Shown one piece after another: positions 28,803 to 38,745 of a stretch of DNA of 57,859 nucleotides. Source of the DNA: Hoylesella saccharolytica JCM 17484 (lineage in GTDB: Bacteria > Bacteroidota > Bacteroidia > Bacteroidales > Bacteroidaceae); assembly GCF_000614205.1 (NCBI RefSeq), contig NZ_BAKN01000019.1, forward strand, positions 1 through 57,859. The letters run 5' to 3'. The position numbers and the translations under genes are program-made. Position 1 is the stretch's first letter, and the number at the start of each line of letters is the position of its first letter. The notes under the pieces are model-generated. The model made no database searches. It had not been told where the DNA came from and saw only the letters and a list, made by a program, of their open reading frames with translations.

Positions 28803-29993
28803 TTATTGTGTCTGTTCGATTTTCTCGGCATAATTTTTCGTCATCATTTCATAGCATAGGCGCAACCAAACGATGAGGCATGGTAATGCTTTTAGGGCAT
28901 ATTGTTGTATCACTTCGCGCTTGAACTCGCGTGGATAAAGGTCTGACGAACCCATACTCGAGAGCAGAAAGACAAATATCATTAGCAGCACGTCTGCCTT
29001 CCCCCGTTTCCAAGGTACAGAAAAATACCAAATACAGACGCCACTTAGCGCGATGATGTACGAACTTGATTCGCTGCCTGTGCTGAAAAGAACCACAAAA
29101 AGCAGTACAGAGGCCAGCAATGTTTGCCGAAAAGCCGCATTCTTATACTGTTTAATACGGAGGTAAGGTAAAAAGAAGATAACCAATGCAGGCAGAATCA
29201 ACCACAAATCTGAGTAGGTCACATTACCCGTTATGCGACGCACCATTCCCAAAGCCGATATGTTTTGTGCAATCGAGTGGATGTTTTCTACGTTCTTTCC
29301 GCCCAGACAGGCTATCCATTCCGCATATTGCTGCATGATATATTGTGGCGAACTGATGAGCATTGGAGCGGCAAAGAGCACCAAAGCCCAGAACAATAAC
29401 GATAGTGTAAAACGTATTTTGTGACGTGAAAACAGGAAAAAAGCCAGTCCGACAACGCCGTAGAGCTTTACCAACGTACCCAATATAATGAGAAAAGCAG
29501 CCCAAAAATCGCGTTCTTTCTCAATTAAAAAGAAAGAGGCAATGATGATAGCTGCAATGGTAATGTTGAATTGCTGCATAAAAAGCGATGTAAGCAGCGT
29601 TTCAGAGCAAAACCAAAAGAGAAACAGCTTTTGACCATATTGAAATCCCGAACGACTAATGGCGAAATATAATGTCAGCGACAGGGCGATGTTCCAAAAC
29701 AAAAGACCCAGCCAAACGGGCATCACAGCAAAGGGAGCAATCACTATTGAGAAGAACGGACCATAGTGGTTGATGTCGAAATATTCAGCGGGATAGGCTT
29801 CATACAGCGGCAATCCCTCTATGGTATGCCAAAAAACTCCACGAAAAATGCGAAAGTTGTTATCCGAACGGTTTAGTTTTAGCACCATTGCCACGACAGA
29901 AAGTAGCATCCATAAGGCAAGGATGGTGCGTTGATCGTGAAAAAATGGTTTTGAAAAAAATGCTTTGCTGCGTTGAATTACTGTATGGTTCAT
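28803..29993 (-). CDS. GT87/DUF2029-like membrane glycosyltransferase
   Basis: Polytopic membrane protein of 396 aa with about ten spans. The periplasmic loop after span 1 holds YPAEYFDINHYGPFFSIVIA, the usual DUF2029 (GT87) pattern, where an acidic residue in the first loop is thought to be catalytic. GT87 enzymes use polyprenol-linked sugars, classically mannose. The acceptor here is unknown. The gene stands alone, and two promoter-like boxes lie upstream. Confidence 0.75.
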   Translation of the reverse strand: MNHTVIQRSKAFFSKPFFHDQRTILALWMLLSVVAMVLKLNRSDNNFRIFRGVFWHTIEGLPLYEAYPAEYFDINHYGPFFSIVIAPFAVMPVWLGLLFWNIALSLTLYFAISRSGFQYGQKLFLFWFCSETLLTSLFMQQFNITIAAIIIASFFLIEKERDFWAAFLIILGTLVKLYGVVGLAFFLFSRHKIRFTLSLLFWALVLFAAPMLISSPQYIMQQYAEWIACLGGKNVENIHSIAQNISALGMVRRITGNVTYSDLWLILPALVIFFLPYLRIKQYKNAAFRQTLLASVLLFVVLFSTGSESSSYIIALSGVCIWYFSVPWKRGKADVLLMIFVFLLSSMGSSDLYPREFKREVIQQYALKALPCLIVWLRLCYEMMTKNYAEKIEQTQ

Positions 29994-30021
29994 TCTCTTT
30001 GATATCTATTGATACAACCTG

Positions 30022-30056
30022 CAAAATTACGGAATATTCGCTAACCTGCAAAACTA
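30022..30056 (-). promoter_or_regulatory. Two -7 boxes for the GT87-like gene
   Basis: On the minus strand TAATTTTG (30022-30029) and TAGTTTTG (30049-30056) both fit TAnnTTTG. The nearer one leaves a leader of about 22 nt. Confidence 0.4.
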
Positions 30057-30086
30057 TGGTCTGTCAACCGGTTGCTTCCTGTCGAT

Positions 30087-31652
30087 TCAGGCATGGAGAT
30101 AACGGGCGCACATCTCAGCGCAACGCTCGCCGTCAATTGCTGCAGACACAATGCCGCCTGCATAACCGGCTCCCTCGCCACAAGGAAATAGTCCGCCTAT
30201 CGAGACGTGTTGCAGGGTATCTTTATCGCGAATGATGCGCACGGGCGACGAGGTACGGCTCTCTACGCCTATCAATACCGCCTCGTTAGTAAGAAAGCCG
30301 TGGCTCATTTTGCCAAATTTCTTAAAACCTTCTTGTAATCGACGGGTGATGTTTTCAGGCATCCAAAAGTGCAACGGACTTGAAATCAGCCCCGGTGCAT
30401 AACTACTTTTGGGTAAATCGTAGCTTAAACGCCCGTTCACAAAGTCGGCCATACGTTGCGCCGGAGCTGTTTGCTGGCGGTTTCCCTGTTGCCAACACAG
30501 TTGTTCCAACGCCTCTTGATACCGCATCATTTTTAAAACGTCATCGCCTTCTACATCTTCGGGGCGCAGTTCTACCACCATCCCACTGTTCGACCATTTA
30601 GAACCCCGATTGCCGGGGCTCATCCCGTTGACCACAATTTGCTGCACATCAGTGGCGGCAGGAATAACAAATCCGCCCGGGCACATGCAAAACGAGTACA
30701 CGCCGCGCTCTGCCGACTGCGTCACGAAGTTGTATTCAGCCGCCAGAAGATATTTACCCCGTCCCTCTTTATTGTGATATTGTATTTGATCTATCAGTGT
30801 TGCCGGATGCTCCAAACGTACGCCTACGGCCAAACCCTTTGCTTCGATAGGGATACCTGCCTGTGCGAGATACGCATAAACGTCTCTTGCGCTGTGCCCC
30901 GTAGCCAAGATTACGGGTCCTCGAAACACCTCTTCGCATCCTGTTTCGGCCTCTATGGTCTTTACGCCCACTACGTTGTTGTCGTTAAGTATCAGCGAGG
31001 TCATCTTCGTTTTAAAGTGCACCTCGCCCCCGCAAGCAACAATGGTGTTACGCATCCGCTCAATAACCACCGGCAATTTATCGGTTCCGATGTGCGGATG
31101 TGCGTCTGCGAGGATGGCAGAAGCAGCTCCGTGTTGGCAAAAGACATTCAAAATCTTTTCCACACTACCTCGTTTTTTACTGCGTGTGTACAACTTTCCG
31201 TCTGAAAAAGTGCCTGCGCCGCCTTCTCCAAAGCAGTAGTTGCTTTCCGGGTTTACCCGCTGTTCTTTGGTAATTAGTGACAAGTCACGCTTTCTTTCTT
31301 GCACATTCTTTCCCCGTTCTATCACTATCGGGCGTACACCCAGCTCTATCAGGCGCAGTGCAGCAAACAATCCGCCGGGTCCGGCGCCCACTACAACGGC
31401 CGATTTTCTACCCCTTACATCAGGATACAACGTTTCTTTGTATTCCAGATCGGTAGGCATTTCGTTGATAAACACCCGCACCGAGAGGTTAATGTATATC
31501 GTGCGGTGGCGCGCATCAATGCTTTTTTTCAGCACTCGTACCCGGTTTATTGTGCGCACATCTATGTCTTTATCTCGCGCAATAAAGTCGCTGACGGTTT
31601 GTTCGTTAACTGCCTGATGCGGTAAAAGTCGCAACTGATATTCTTGTATCAT
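30087..31652 (-). CDS. FAD-dependent oxidoreductase (COG2509 type)
   Basis: Flavoprotein of 521 aa with a distinct N-terminal domain (about residues 1-85, MIQEYQLRLLPHQAVNEQTV, with basic VRVLKKSIDARHRTIYIN), then the dinucleotide fold VVVGAGPGGLFAALRLIELG, the motif CFGEGGAGTFSDGKLYTR, VILATGHSARDVY, and a C-terminal GGLFPCGEGAGYAGGIVSAAIDG that completes FAD binding. These dehydrogenase-like proteins are widespread and their substrate is not known. It is transcribed away from thrA; the 22-bp palindrome array lies between them. Confidence 0.9.
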   Translation of the reverse strand: MIQEYQLRLLPHQAVNEQTVSDFIARDKDIDVRTINRVRVLKKSIDARHRTIYINLSVRVFINEMPTDLEYKETLYPDVRGRKSAVVVGAGPGGLFAALRLIELGVRPIVIERGKNVQERKRDLSLITKEQRVNPESNYCFGEGGAGTFSDGKLYTRSKKRGSVEKILNVFCQHGAASAILADAHPHIGTDKLPVVIERMRNTIVACGGEVHFKTKMTSLILNDNNVVGVKTIEAETGCEEVFRGPVILATGHSARDVYAYLAQAGIPIEAKGLAVGVRLEHPATLIDQIQYHNKEGRGKYLLAAEYNFVTQSAERGVYSFCMCPGGFVIPAATDVQQIVVNGMSPGNRGSKWSNSGMVVELRPEDVEGDDVLKMMRYQEALEQLCWQQGNRQQTAPAQRMADFVNGRLSYDLPKSSYAPGLISSPLHFWMPENITRRLQEGFKKFGKMSHGFLTNEAVLIGVESRTSSPVRIIRDKDTLQHVSIGGLFPCGEGAGYAGGIVSAAIDGERCAEMCARYLHA

Positions 31653-31708
31653 CTTGTTTGTATCTGCTTAATTTAACGTTGTATGTATGATGTAATATTT
31701 TTCAGTCC

Positions 31709-31796
31709 ATTACCACACATTGGTAACATCATTACCAACCGTTGGTAATGTGTTTACCAAGCATCGGTAATCTTATTACCAAGCGTTGGTAATATA
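31709..31796. repeat. Four 22-bp palindromic units between divergent genes
   Basis: Units start at 31709, 31731, 31753 and 31775. Each holds a near-perfect palindrome of the form TTACCAANNNTTGGTAA (unit 2: ATTACCAACCGTTGGTAAT). The array lies upstream of the flavoprotein gene (57 bp from its ATG) and about 100 bp before the thrA promoter box. Confidence 0.95.
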
Positions 31797-31894
31797 TTCG
31801 ACTGTCAACTTACATCTTCTCACTATTAATAAGTATTTGCGTGCAAAAGTAGCTAATAATCGATAGAATATGTTGCAAATCGTAACATTCTTGC

Positions 31895-31902
31895 TATTTT
31901 TG
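31895..31902 (+). promoter_or_regulatory. -7 box for the threonine operon
   Basis: TATTTTTG with transcription expected near 31909, giving a leader of about 60 nt before the thrA ATG at 31969. No attenuator-like peptide rich in Thr or Ile codons was seen in the leader. Confidence 0.55.
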
Positions 31903-31968
31903 TAACCAAATTCTGTTTTACCCCGCTTGTTTTGGGGCAACATAATAGTAACATATTGTATCCAAAAG

Positions 31969-34404
31969 ATGAAAGTTTTAAAGTTTGGCGGAACGTCTGT
32001 AGGTTCTGTAAAAAGTATGTTATGCTTGAAGCATATTGTAGAAAACGAGGCCAAGCGGCAGCCCGTTATTGTGGTTGTAAGCGCATTGGGCGGCATTACC
32101 GACCAGCTGCTCGCCACTTCACAACAGGCATTAAAGGGCGATGAGGGGTGGAAAACATCGTTTGACGAGATGGTAGAACGGCATCATCAAATGATAGATA
32201 CCATTATTACCGATACGGCCGACCGTGAAAAACTTTTCCATACCGTCGATTCGCTACTCGAGCAGTTGCGTAGTCTTTACTCGGGTGTTTATCTTATTCG
32301 CGACCTGAGCAAAAAAACACAAGATACCATTGTAAGTTATGGCGAGCGGTTAAGTTCGCACATCGTGGCCACACTGATAAAGGGGGCTAAATGGTTGGAT
32401 GCCCGCGACTTTATCAAAACGCATCGCAAGAACGATAAAAACGTGCTCGACAGCGAGCTGACCAATAAGCTGGTAAAAGATTATTTTACACCTTTGCCCC
32501 GTGTATCTTTGGTTCCGGGCTTTATCAGCATGGACAACGATACCGAAGAAACGACCAATCTGGGGCGTGGAGGGTCTGATTATACCGCTGCCATTTTAGC
32601 GGCTGCACTGCATGCAGAGGTTTTGGAGATATGGACGGATGTTGATGGATTTATGACGGCCGACCCGAAGATTATCAAGTCGGCTTATACCATTAACGAG
32701 TTGAGTTACATCGAGGCGATGGAATTGTGTAACTTCGGTGCCAAAGTAATTTATCCGCCCACGATATACCCCGTTTGTGTGCAGAATATTCCTATCAAAG
32801 TAAAAAACACTTTCAAACCCAAAGGGCGGGGAACCGTTATTCGCCAGCGGGTAGAAAACAACAATAAACCTATTCGGGGAATATCCAGCATCAGCGGAAC
32901 CACGCTTATCACAGTCACAGGTTTGTCTATGGTGGGTGTTATCGGCGTGAACCGACGTATCTTTACGGCATTGGCCGATAACGGTATCTCTGTGTTTCTG
33001 GTTAGTCAGGCCTCTTCCGAAAACTCTACCTCTATTGGTGTGCGCGATGCAGATGCAGCTGCGGCCGTGCAGGTGCTGAACGATGAGTTTGTCAAAGAAA
33101 TCAGCACGGGGGCTATGTTTCCGATGAATGCAGAGAGCGGGCTCGCTACCATTGCCATTGTAGGCGAGAATATGAAACATACACCGGGTATTGCGGGAAA
33201 ACTGTTTGGTACGTTGGGGCGGTCGGGTATTAGTGTTATAGCCTGTGCACAAGGTGCATCCGAAACCAATATCTCTTTTGTGGTGGCTTCAACATATTTG
33301 CGAAAGGCACTTAATGTTATTCACGACTCGTTCTTTTTGTCAGATTATAAAGAACTTCATCTTTTTATCTGTGGCGTGGGCACTGTGGGCGGTATGCTGA
33401 TTGAACAGATTAAACAACAGTATGAAAAGCTGAAAGAGAGTTCGCGCTTAAAACTCAGAATAGTCGGAATAGCCAGTTCTAAGTATATGTTGCTGGATAG
33501 AAACGGTATTCATCCTGAGACTTATCGGGATGAACTGAAAACAGCAGAGGCTTGTACACCCGATAAGCTGCGGAAAGGTATTATCGATATGAATATCTTT
33601 AACAGCGTGTTCGTAGATTGCACGGCCAGTAAAGAGGTATCAGACCTGTATCAACCTTTACTCGATCATAATATTAGTGTTGTTACTGCCAATAAAATTG
33701 CGGCATCGTCTGAGTATGAAAAATATGTCCAACTGAAGCAAACAGCCCTTACAAAGGGTGTAAAATTCAAGTTTGAAACCAACGTCGGGGCCGGCCTTCC
33801 GATAATCGGCACCATCAACGACTTGAAAAATTCAGGCGACAACATACTCAAAATAGAAGCCGTTTTGAGTGGAACGCTCAACTTTATTTTCAACGAAATG
33901 TCTGCCGAGGTATCTTTTTCAGAAGCAGTTCGCCGTGCAAAGGCACAGGGTTACAGCGAGCCCGACCCACGAATAGATCTTAGTGGAAAAGACGTTATTC
34001 GTAAATTGGTTATTCTGACACGAGAGTCGGGCTATCCGGTGGAACAAGATGATGTAGATAAAGCACTTTTTGTGCCCGACAGTTACTTTCAAGGTTCGGT
34101 AGAAGAGTTTTGGAAACGCTTGCCCGAACTGGATGTTGATTTTGAAGAAAGACGTAAAGTGCTGGAGCGTGAGGGCAAGAAATGGCGGTTTGTTGCAGAG
34201 ATGGATCATGGTAAAACCCTTGTTACGCTGAAGGCTGTAAGCAAAGAACACCCGTTTTATAATTTGGAGGGGTCTAACAATATCGTGTTGCTGACCACCG
34301 AACGATATAAAGAATACCCCATGCAAATACAAGGATATGGGGCTGGAGCAGGGGTAACGGCAGCTGGTGTGTTTGCCAATATTATGAGTATTGCCAACAT
34401 TTAA
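31969..34404 (+). CDS. thrA: Bifunctional aspartokinase/homoserine dehydrogenase
   Basis: Catalyses the first and third steps of threonine synthesis. The N-terminal kinase begins MKVLKFGGTSVGSV, with NLGRGGSDYTAAILAAALHA later. ACT-type regulatory repeats occupy about residues 300-460 (GLSMVGVIGVNRRIFTALAD). The homoserine dehydrogenase domain starts near 465 with LFICGVGTVGGMLIE and includes LSGKDVIRKLVIL. The 811-aa length is normal. The ATG at 31969 is chosen over an upstream in-frame ATG at 31927 because the family begins with MKVLKFGG. The ACT domains suggest threonine feedback. apgM follows 14 bp downstream. Confidence 0.97.
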   Translation: MKVLKFGGTSVGSVKSMLCLKHIVENEAKRQPVIVVVSALGGITDQLLATSQQALKGDEGWKTSFDEMVERHHQMIDTIITDTADREKLFHTVDSLLEQLRSLYSGVYLIRDLSKKTQDTIVSYGERLSSHIVATLIKGAKWLDARDFIKTHRKNDKNVLDSELTNKLVKDYFTPLPRVSLVPGFISMDNDTEETTNLGRGGSDYTAAILAAALHAEVLEIWTDVDGFMTADPKIIKSAYTINELSYIEAMELCNFGAKVIYPPTIYPVCVQNIPIKVKNTFKPKGRGTVIRQRVENNNKPIRGISSISGTTLITVTGLSMVGVIGVNRRIFTALADNGISVFLVSQASSENSTSIGVRDADAAAAVQVLNDEFVKEISTGAMFPMNAESGLATIAIVGENMKHTPGIAGKLFGTLGRSGISVIACAQGASETNISFVVASTYLRKALNVIHDSFFLSDYKELHLFICGVGTVGGMLIEQIKQQYEKLKESSRLKLRIVGIASSKYMLLDRNGIHPETYRDELKTAEACTPDKLRKGIIDMNIFNSVFVDCTASKEVSDLYQPLLDHNISVVTANKIAASSEYEKYVQLKQTALTKGVKFKFETNVGAGLPIIGTINDLKNSGDNILKIEAVLSGTLNFIFNEMSAEVSFSEAVRRAKAQGYSEPDPRIDLSGKDVIRKLVILTRESGYPVEQDDVDKALFVPDSYFQGSVEEFWKRLPELDVDFEERRKVLEREGKKWRFVAEMDHGKTLVTLKAVSKEHPFYNLEGSNNIVLLTTERYKEYPMQIQGYGAGAGVTAAGVFANIMSIANI

Positions 34405-34418
34405 AACCTGAAACAAAG

Positions 34419-35663
34419 ATGAAACACCTTATTATATTAGGAGATGGCATGGCCGATCATCCTGTAAAACAACTCGGTGGAAAAACTTTGCTGCAATATG
34501 CACATACGCCTTACATGGATAAGTTGGCCCGAATGGGTAAGACGGGTTGCTTATCGACCATTCCGAAGGGCTTTCATCCGGGATCGGAAGTGGCCAATAC
34601 GGCTATTTTGGGTTACGATCTAAATGCGGTTTACGAAGGTAGAGGGCCTCTTGAAGCGGCTTCGATAGGCTACGATATGCGCCCTGATGATATGGCGATG
34701 CGTTGCAATCTTATCTCATTGCAGAATGGGCGAATTTTGAATCATCATGGTGGACATCTGCAAACCGAAGAAAGCGGCCTTCTTATCAAAAGTCTGAATG
34801 AGGCTTTGGGTACCGAATGTGTTAGGTTTATCACCGGTATTCAATATCGACATCTGCTGGTTATCAGGGGTGGAAGCAAACGCTTGGTGTGTGCTCCACC
34901 ACACGATCATCCCAATGAAGCATGGATACCATTGCTCGTAAAACCCGAAAAAGGATGGGAAGATATAGTAGAGGATGGCAGAATGACGGCCCGAGAAACG
35001 GCCGAACTGATTAATCGGCTGACTCTGCAATCGCAAGAATTGCTTTCACAACATCCGTTTAACAAGGCAAGGGCTGTGCAGGGCAAACCCTTAGCCAATA
35101 GTATTTGGGCGTGGAGCGGCGGCTATCGGCCTTCGATGAAAACTCTTATGCAGCTTTTTCCCAGTGTAAAGACAGGTGCAGTAATATCGGCTGTCGACCT
35201 GATTAGAGGTATTGGTCATTATGCGGGATTAAGAAATATTATCGTTCCGGGTGCAACAGGACTTGCCGATACAAATTATGAAGGGAAAGTGAGAGCAGCT
35301 TTGGAAGCCTTGAAAACCGACGATTTTGTTTATCTTCATATCGAAGCGAGCGATGAAGCCGGGCATGATGGTGATTTGGCGTTGAAGTTAAGAACCATAG
35401 AAGACCTTGATCGCTGTATTGTCGGCCCCATGTACGAAGCGGTAAAGAATGGAAAGGAGAAAGTGTGTATTGCTGTTTTGCCCGATCATCCCACACCTGT
35501 TGAGATGCGCATACATGTAGACGAGCCGGTGCCTTTTCTTATTTGGTACGAGGGAATAGAGCCTGACAGCGTTGAAACTTATAACGAAGAGAGTTGTAAA
35601 AAAGGCGAATATGGGCTGTTGCACTTAGAACAGTTTATGCAAACCTTTATGAAATACGAATAA
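34419..35663 (+). CDS. apgM: Archaeal-type phosphoglycerate mutase homolog, probable homoserine kinase
   Basis: Alkaline-phosphatase-superfamily protein of 414 aa. Metal-binding features are visible: GDGMADHPV at the N-terminus, the GSEVANTAILGYD serine region near residue 50, HIEASDEAGHDGD near 310, and PDHPTPVEMRIH near 350. It is annotated in many genomes as cofactor-independent phosphoglycerate mutase. Here it lies exactly between thrA and thrC where thrB would be, and no GHMP-type homoserine kinase is present, so phosphorylation of homoserine is the likely role. This is inference from context plus prior proposals for Bacteroidetes. thrC starts 4 bp after its stop. Confidence 0.9.
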   Translation: MKHLIILGDGMADHPVKQLGGKTLLQYAHTPYMDKLARMGKTGCLSTIPKGFHPGSEVANTAILGYDLNAVYEGRGPLEAASIGYDMRPDDMAMRCNLISLQNGRILNHHGGHLQTEESGLLIKSLNEALGTECVRFITGIQYRHLLVIRGGSKRLVCAPPHDHPNEAWIPLLVKPEKGWEDIVEDGRMTARETAELINRLTLQSQELLSQHPFNKARAVQGKPLANSIWAWSGGYRPSMKTLMQLFPSVKTGAVISAVDLIRGIGHYAGLRNIIVPGATGLADTNYEGKVRAALEALKTDDFVYLHIEASDEAGHDGDLALKLRTIEDLDRCIVGPMYEAVKNGKEKVCIAVLPDHPTPVEMRIHVDEPVPFLIWYEGIEPDSVETYNEESCKKGEYGLLHLEQFMQTFMKYE

Positions 35664-35667
35664 AAAT

Positions 35668-36976
35668 ATGAGGTATTACAGTACTAATAGGCAGTCGGCC
35701 ACCCGTCAGTCTCAGTGAAGCAGTTATCAAAGGATTGGCTTCCGATAGGGGATTATATATGCCCGAGCGACTGGAACGTTTACCACAAAAGTTTTACGAC
35801 CATATCGAACAACTGACGTTTCAAGAGATAGCACTTGCTGTTGCCGAAGCATTTTTTGCTGAAGATGTTGATGCAGAGGCTCTGAAAGCTATTGTCTACG
35901 ACACGCTGACGTTTGATTGTCCGGTCGTAAAGCTCAAAGACCATATCTATACACTCGAACTTTTCCACGGTCCAACCCTTGCCTTTAAAGATGTGGGTGC
36001 GCGATTTATGGCACGATTGCTGCAATATTTTCTTGCAAAAGAGCCGCAACAAAAGGTCAATGTGTTGGTAGCGACCAGTGGGGATACCGGTTCGGCTGTT
36101 GCCAATGGATTTCTGGGGGTAGACGGTATCGATGTTTTTGTGCTTTATCCTAAAAATAAAGTGAGCAAGATACAAGAGAGTCAGTTTGCCACTTTGGGGC
36201 AAAACATTATTGCCGTTGAGGTCGATGGTACCTTTGACGACTGTCAAACGCTTGTAAAATCGGCTTTTCTGGATGCCGAACTCAATCAAAAACATCGACT
36301 AACTTCGGCTAACTCGATTAATGTAGCTCGTTTTTTACCGCAAGCTTTCTATTATTTTTATGCCTACGCACAGATGAAGCGAATGGGCAAAGCGCAGCAA
36401 TGGGTGGTTTGTGTACCGAGTGGCAACTTTGGAAACATTACTGCAGCCTTGTTTGCTCATCGTATGGGGTTGCCCGTGAAACGGTTTATCGCCGCCAACA
36501 ATGCCAACGATGTGTTTTATAAATACCTGCAAACAGGGGCTTATCAACCTCAGCCGAGCGTCCCGACAATTGCCAATGCGATGGATGTAGGTAATCCAAG
36601 CAACTTCGCAAGAATAGGTGAGCTGTACGAACAATCATACGAAAAGATAAGGAAAGATATCAGCGGATATGCTTTTAGTGATGTTGAAATTGCTAAAACC
36701 ATTCGTATTTGTTACGAAGAAACGGGTTATATACTCGACCCGCATGGTGCTTGCGGCTATCAGGCGTTATGTCAATCGCTGCTTCCGGATGAGATAGGAC
36801 TGTTTTGTGAAACAGCACATCCAGCTAAATTCAAGGAAACAGTGGAAGCTGTTCTTCAGCATTCCATCGGTATTCCACCTAAGTTAGCGGCTTTTATGCA
36901 CGCAGAAAAAAAAGCAGTTGCATTGAGCAACCACTTTGACGACTTTAAAAGTTTCTTGCTGAAGAATGCTGATTAA
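35668..36976 (+). CDS. thrC: Threonine synthase, frameshifted near the start
   Basis: Converts O-phosphohomoserine to threonine with PLP. The PLP lysine lies in TLAFKDVGARFM, and SGDTGSAVANGFLG binds the cofactor phosphate. The natural start is the ATG at 35668 (MRYYSTNRQS), followed by PPVSLSEAVIKGLASDRGLY. One extra G at 35697-35698 throws this N-terminus out of frame with the remainder; without it the protein is about 435 aa. A start at 35759 would remove about 30 conserved residues. It completes the thrA-apgM-thrC operon. Confidence 0.95.
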
Positions 36977-37004
36977 AAGTGTAAAATAAAAAAAGAAACA
37001 GCAA

Positions 37005-37562
37005 ATGAACGATGGTTATATTCCTGAAAAAGAGAATCAGCACTTCCAAGAAATAGTAAATAGGCTTAAAAAGACCAGTGATTGGGAGCAGTTAAAGAGT
37101 TTTCTAATTGCTTATTCAAAAAAGTACCCCAAAGAATATTATATATTTACTGAATTGTCTTCTTTATATTACAAAGAAGAAAACCATACTGATGCCTTAC
37201 TGTCATCTGAAAAAGCGATGCGCATAGAACCTAAAGATGTTTTGGTATTATATAATTATGGTATGGCACTCTTTCTTAATGATAAGTTTGATGAAGCCGT
37301 TGCGCAGTTTAACTATATTCGAAAGAAATCCTTAAGTTCTATCGCCTATGGTAGGCATGGTGAAGGTATAAAATGGGCTCAATCACTTATTAACGATTCT
37401 GTGTATATGGCAGGAGTTTCGTATATGGAGAAAGGGAATTATCAACAAGCAAAAAGACTTATACAGAAGCATCTTTTACAAAGAAAAAGAGGAATATATA
37501 GCGATTTCACCAAGCAACAAGTAATGAGTAGATTAAATAGTCTTTTAAAACATTCTGATTAG
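37005..37562 (+). CDS. TPR-repeat protein
   Basis: Cytosolic helical protein of 185 aa with about three TPR-like helix pairs: YYIFTELSSLYYKEENHTDA (residues 45-65), VLVLYNYGMALFLNDKFDEA (77-97) and VYMAGVSYMEKGNYQQAKRL (126-146). Probably a protein-protein interaction scaffold; the partner is unknown. It starts 28 bp after thrC, yet it is noticeably more AT-rich than the biosynthetic genes. Its stop codon overlaps the stop codon of the convergent GT2 gene (shared TTAG). Confidence 0.75.
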   Translation: MNDGYIPEKENQHFQEIVNRLKKTSDWEQLKSFLIAYSKKYPKEYYIFTELSSLYYKEENHTDALLSSEKAMRIEPKDVLVLYNYGMALFLNDKFDEAVAQFNYIRKKSLSSIAYGRHGEGIKWAQSLINDSVYMAGVSYMEKGNYQQAKRLIQKHLLQRKRGIYSDFTKQQVMSRLNSLLKHSD

Positions 37563-38326
37563 ACTTTTCTCCACCGCTCCATCCATTTAGCAACGATAGC
37601 AAACTGATAGACGGCATCCGAAACAGCGTGGATAAATCCGGGAATACCATCTCTGAAGCCACCTTTCAGTACATACGACCGGAAAAAGCGAAACAACGGG
37701 CGGCCCAATAACGACATGATACCATAGTGTTTGTGTGCTCGCTTCTCCATTTCATTATCCGAATAGACGTTGATTTTTCGGCATAACGTAGCTATCGAAT
37801 CGTTGGCCAGATGTTCAAATGCCAGTTCTTTGTGGTTGTGCGGAATTTTAATGACCCGTCCCTGCACAACGGGGGCTGCATGAATAATGGCAGGCCAGTG
37901 TGTAACCTCTTTCTTGAAAAAGCGTAAAATATAGTCAGGATAGGCGGCATGCATCAGTCGTCCCATAAAATAATTTTTGCGCGGAATATACAAACCCTCC
38001 TCGCAATTGGTGCGTTTGATGTGTGTATAAAGATATTCGCGTAGTGCATCGCTTACCAGTTCGTCGGCATCTAATACCAAAACCCATGTATACTGCGCTT
38101 GCTCGATGGCAAATTGGCGGGCTGGTTCTACAATTTTGTGGTTTCCGCGCTCAAAGGTTATCACTCTACATGCGTTCTCTTTTGCAATATCAACAGTTCG
38201 ATCGGTGCTTTCCATATCACACACTAGTATCTCGTCGAATCCCTTTGCGCTATTGATAACGGCTTGTAGATGCTGTTCGGCATTATACGTGTTGATAACA
38301 ACCGATATTTGATGATTTTCTTTCAT
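37559..38326 (-). CDS. Glycosyltransferase family 2
   Basis: GT-A fold transferase of 255 aa. The nucleotide-sugar binding start ISVVINTYNAEQHLQAVI is followed by EILVCDMESTDRTVDIA, and the metal-binding aspartates lie in WVLVLDADELVSDAL. The middle has YIPRKNYFMGRLMHAAYPDY. It resembles WaaE/KdtX-like lipopolysaccharide-core glucosyltransferases, so an envelope glycan is the likely product. The only plausible promoter box ends 5 bases before the ATG. Confidence 0.9.
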   Translation of the reverse strand: MKENHQISVVINTYNAEQHLQAVINSAKGFDEILVCDMESTDRTVDIAKENACRVITFERGNHKIVEPARQFAIEQAQYTWVLVLDADELVSDALREYLYTHIKRTNCEEGLYIPRKNYFMGRLMHAAYPDYILRFFKKEVTHWPAIIHAAPVVQGRVIKIPHNHKELAFEHLANDSIATLCRKINVYSDNEMEKRAHKHYGIMSLLGRPLFRFFRSYVLKGGFRDGIPGFIHAVSDAVYQFAIVAKWMERWRKV

Positions 38327-38331
38327 AAATG

Positions 38332-38339
38332 CAAAGATA
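38332..38339 (-). promoter_or_regulatory. -7 box abutting the GT2 start codon
   Basis: The minus strand reads TATCTTTG, CATTT, then ATG. If used, the transcript would be leaderless or nearly so. Confidence 0.45.
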
Positions 38340-38737
38340 AATAAAAGGTGAATAAATAAAAGATTGGAAGAATGAAAAGATGAATTTGATGCCAGTTGAT
38401 GAAGATGTATTTTATTATTAAGCTCAGGATAACAAGATGAGCTTGCTCTTTTGATCGTTTACCTTTCTTGGTCTATTTGTTTTTTATTCTTTGTTGGTTC
38501 TCTCTAAGTGGAAGTTTATAGTAAGTTTTTCCCCTTAAGTTTTATCAGAAGTCACTTGTAATAGAATCAGTATCAGTATCAATGGAATGTAGCTACTAGT
38601 AATAAAGAAAAGGTGAAATGTTTAAGTGGTTGAATTTCAGTCATGTAGTTTCTAAGTGTTAGCTGGCTTATTAAGTTTTAAATATCTTATTTTATTCTCA
38701 ACTAAGTGTAAAGTTTTCTTAACTCGATTATTATTAT
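38340..38737. other. AT-rich gap without a recognised element
   Basis: About 400 bp between divergent units. No coding region, tandem array or clear hairpin was recognised. Confidence 0.5.
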
Positions 38738-38745
38738 TACCTTTG
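38738..38745 (+). promoter_or_regulatory. -7 box for the short-peptide/lipoprotein unit
   Basis: TACCTTTG. The ATG of the 69-aa peptide is 139 bases downstream. The leader contains a hairpin (AACCTTT near 38811, AAAGGTT near 38830). Confidence 0.5.

Noticed and set aside
31776..32117. A minus-strand gene overlapping the start of thrA
   Set aside because: It is antisense to the well-conserved thrA start and to the palindrome array.
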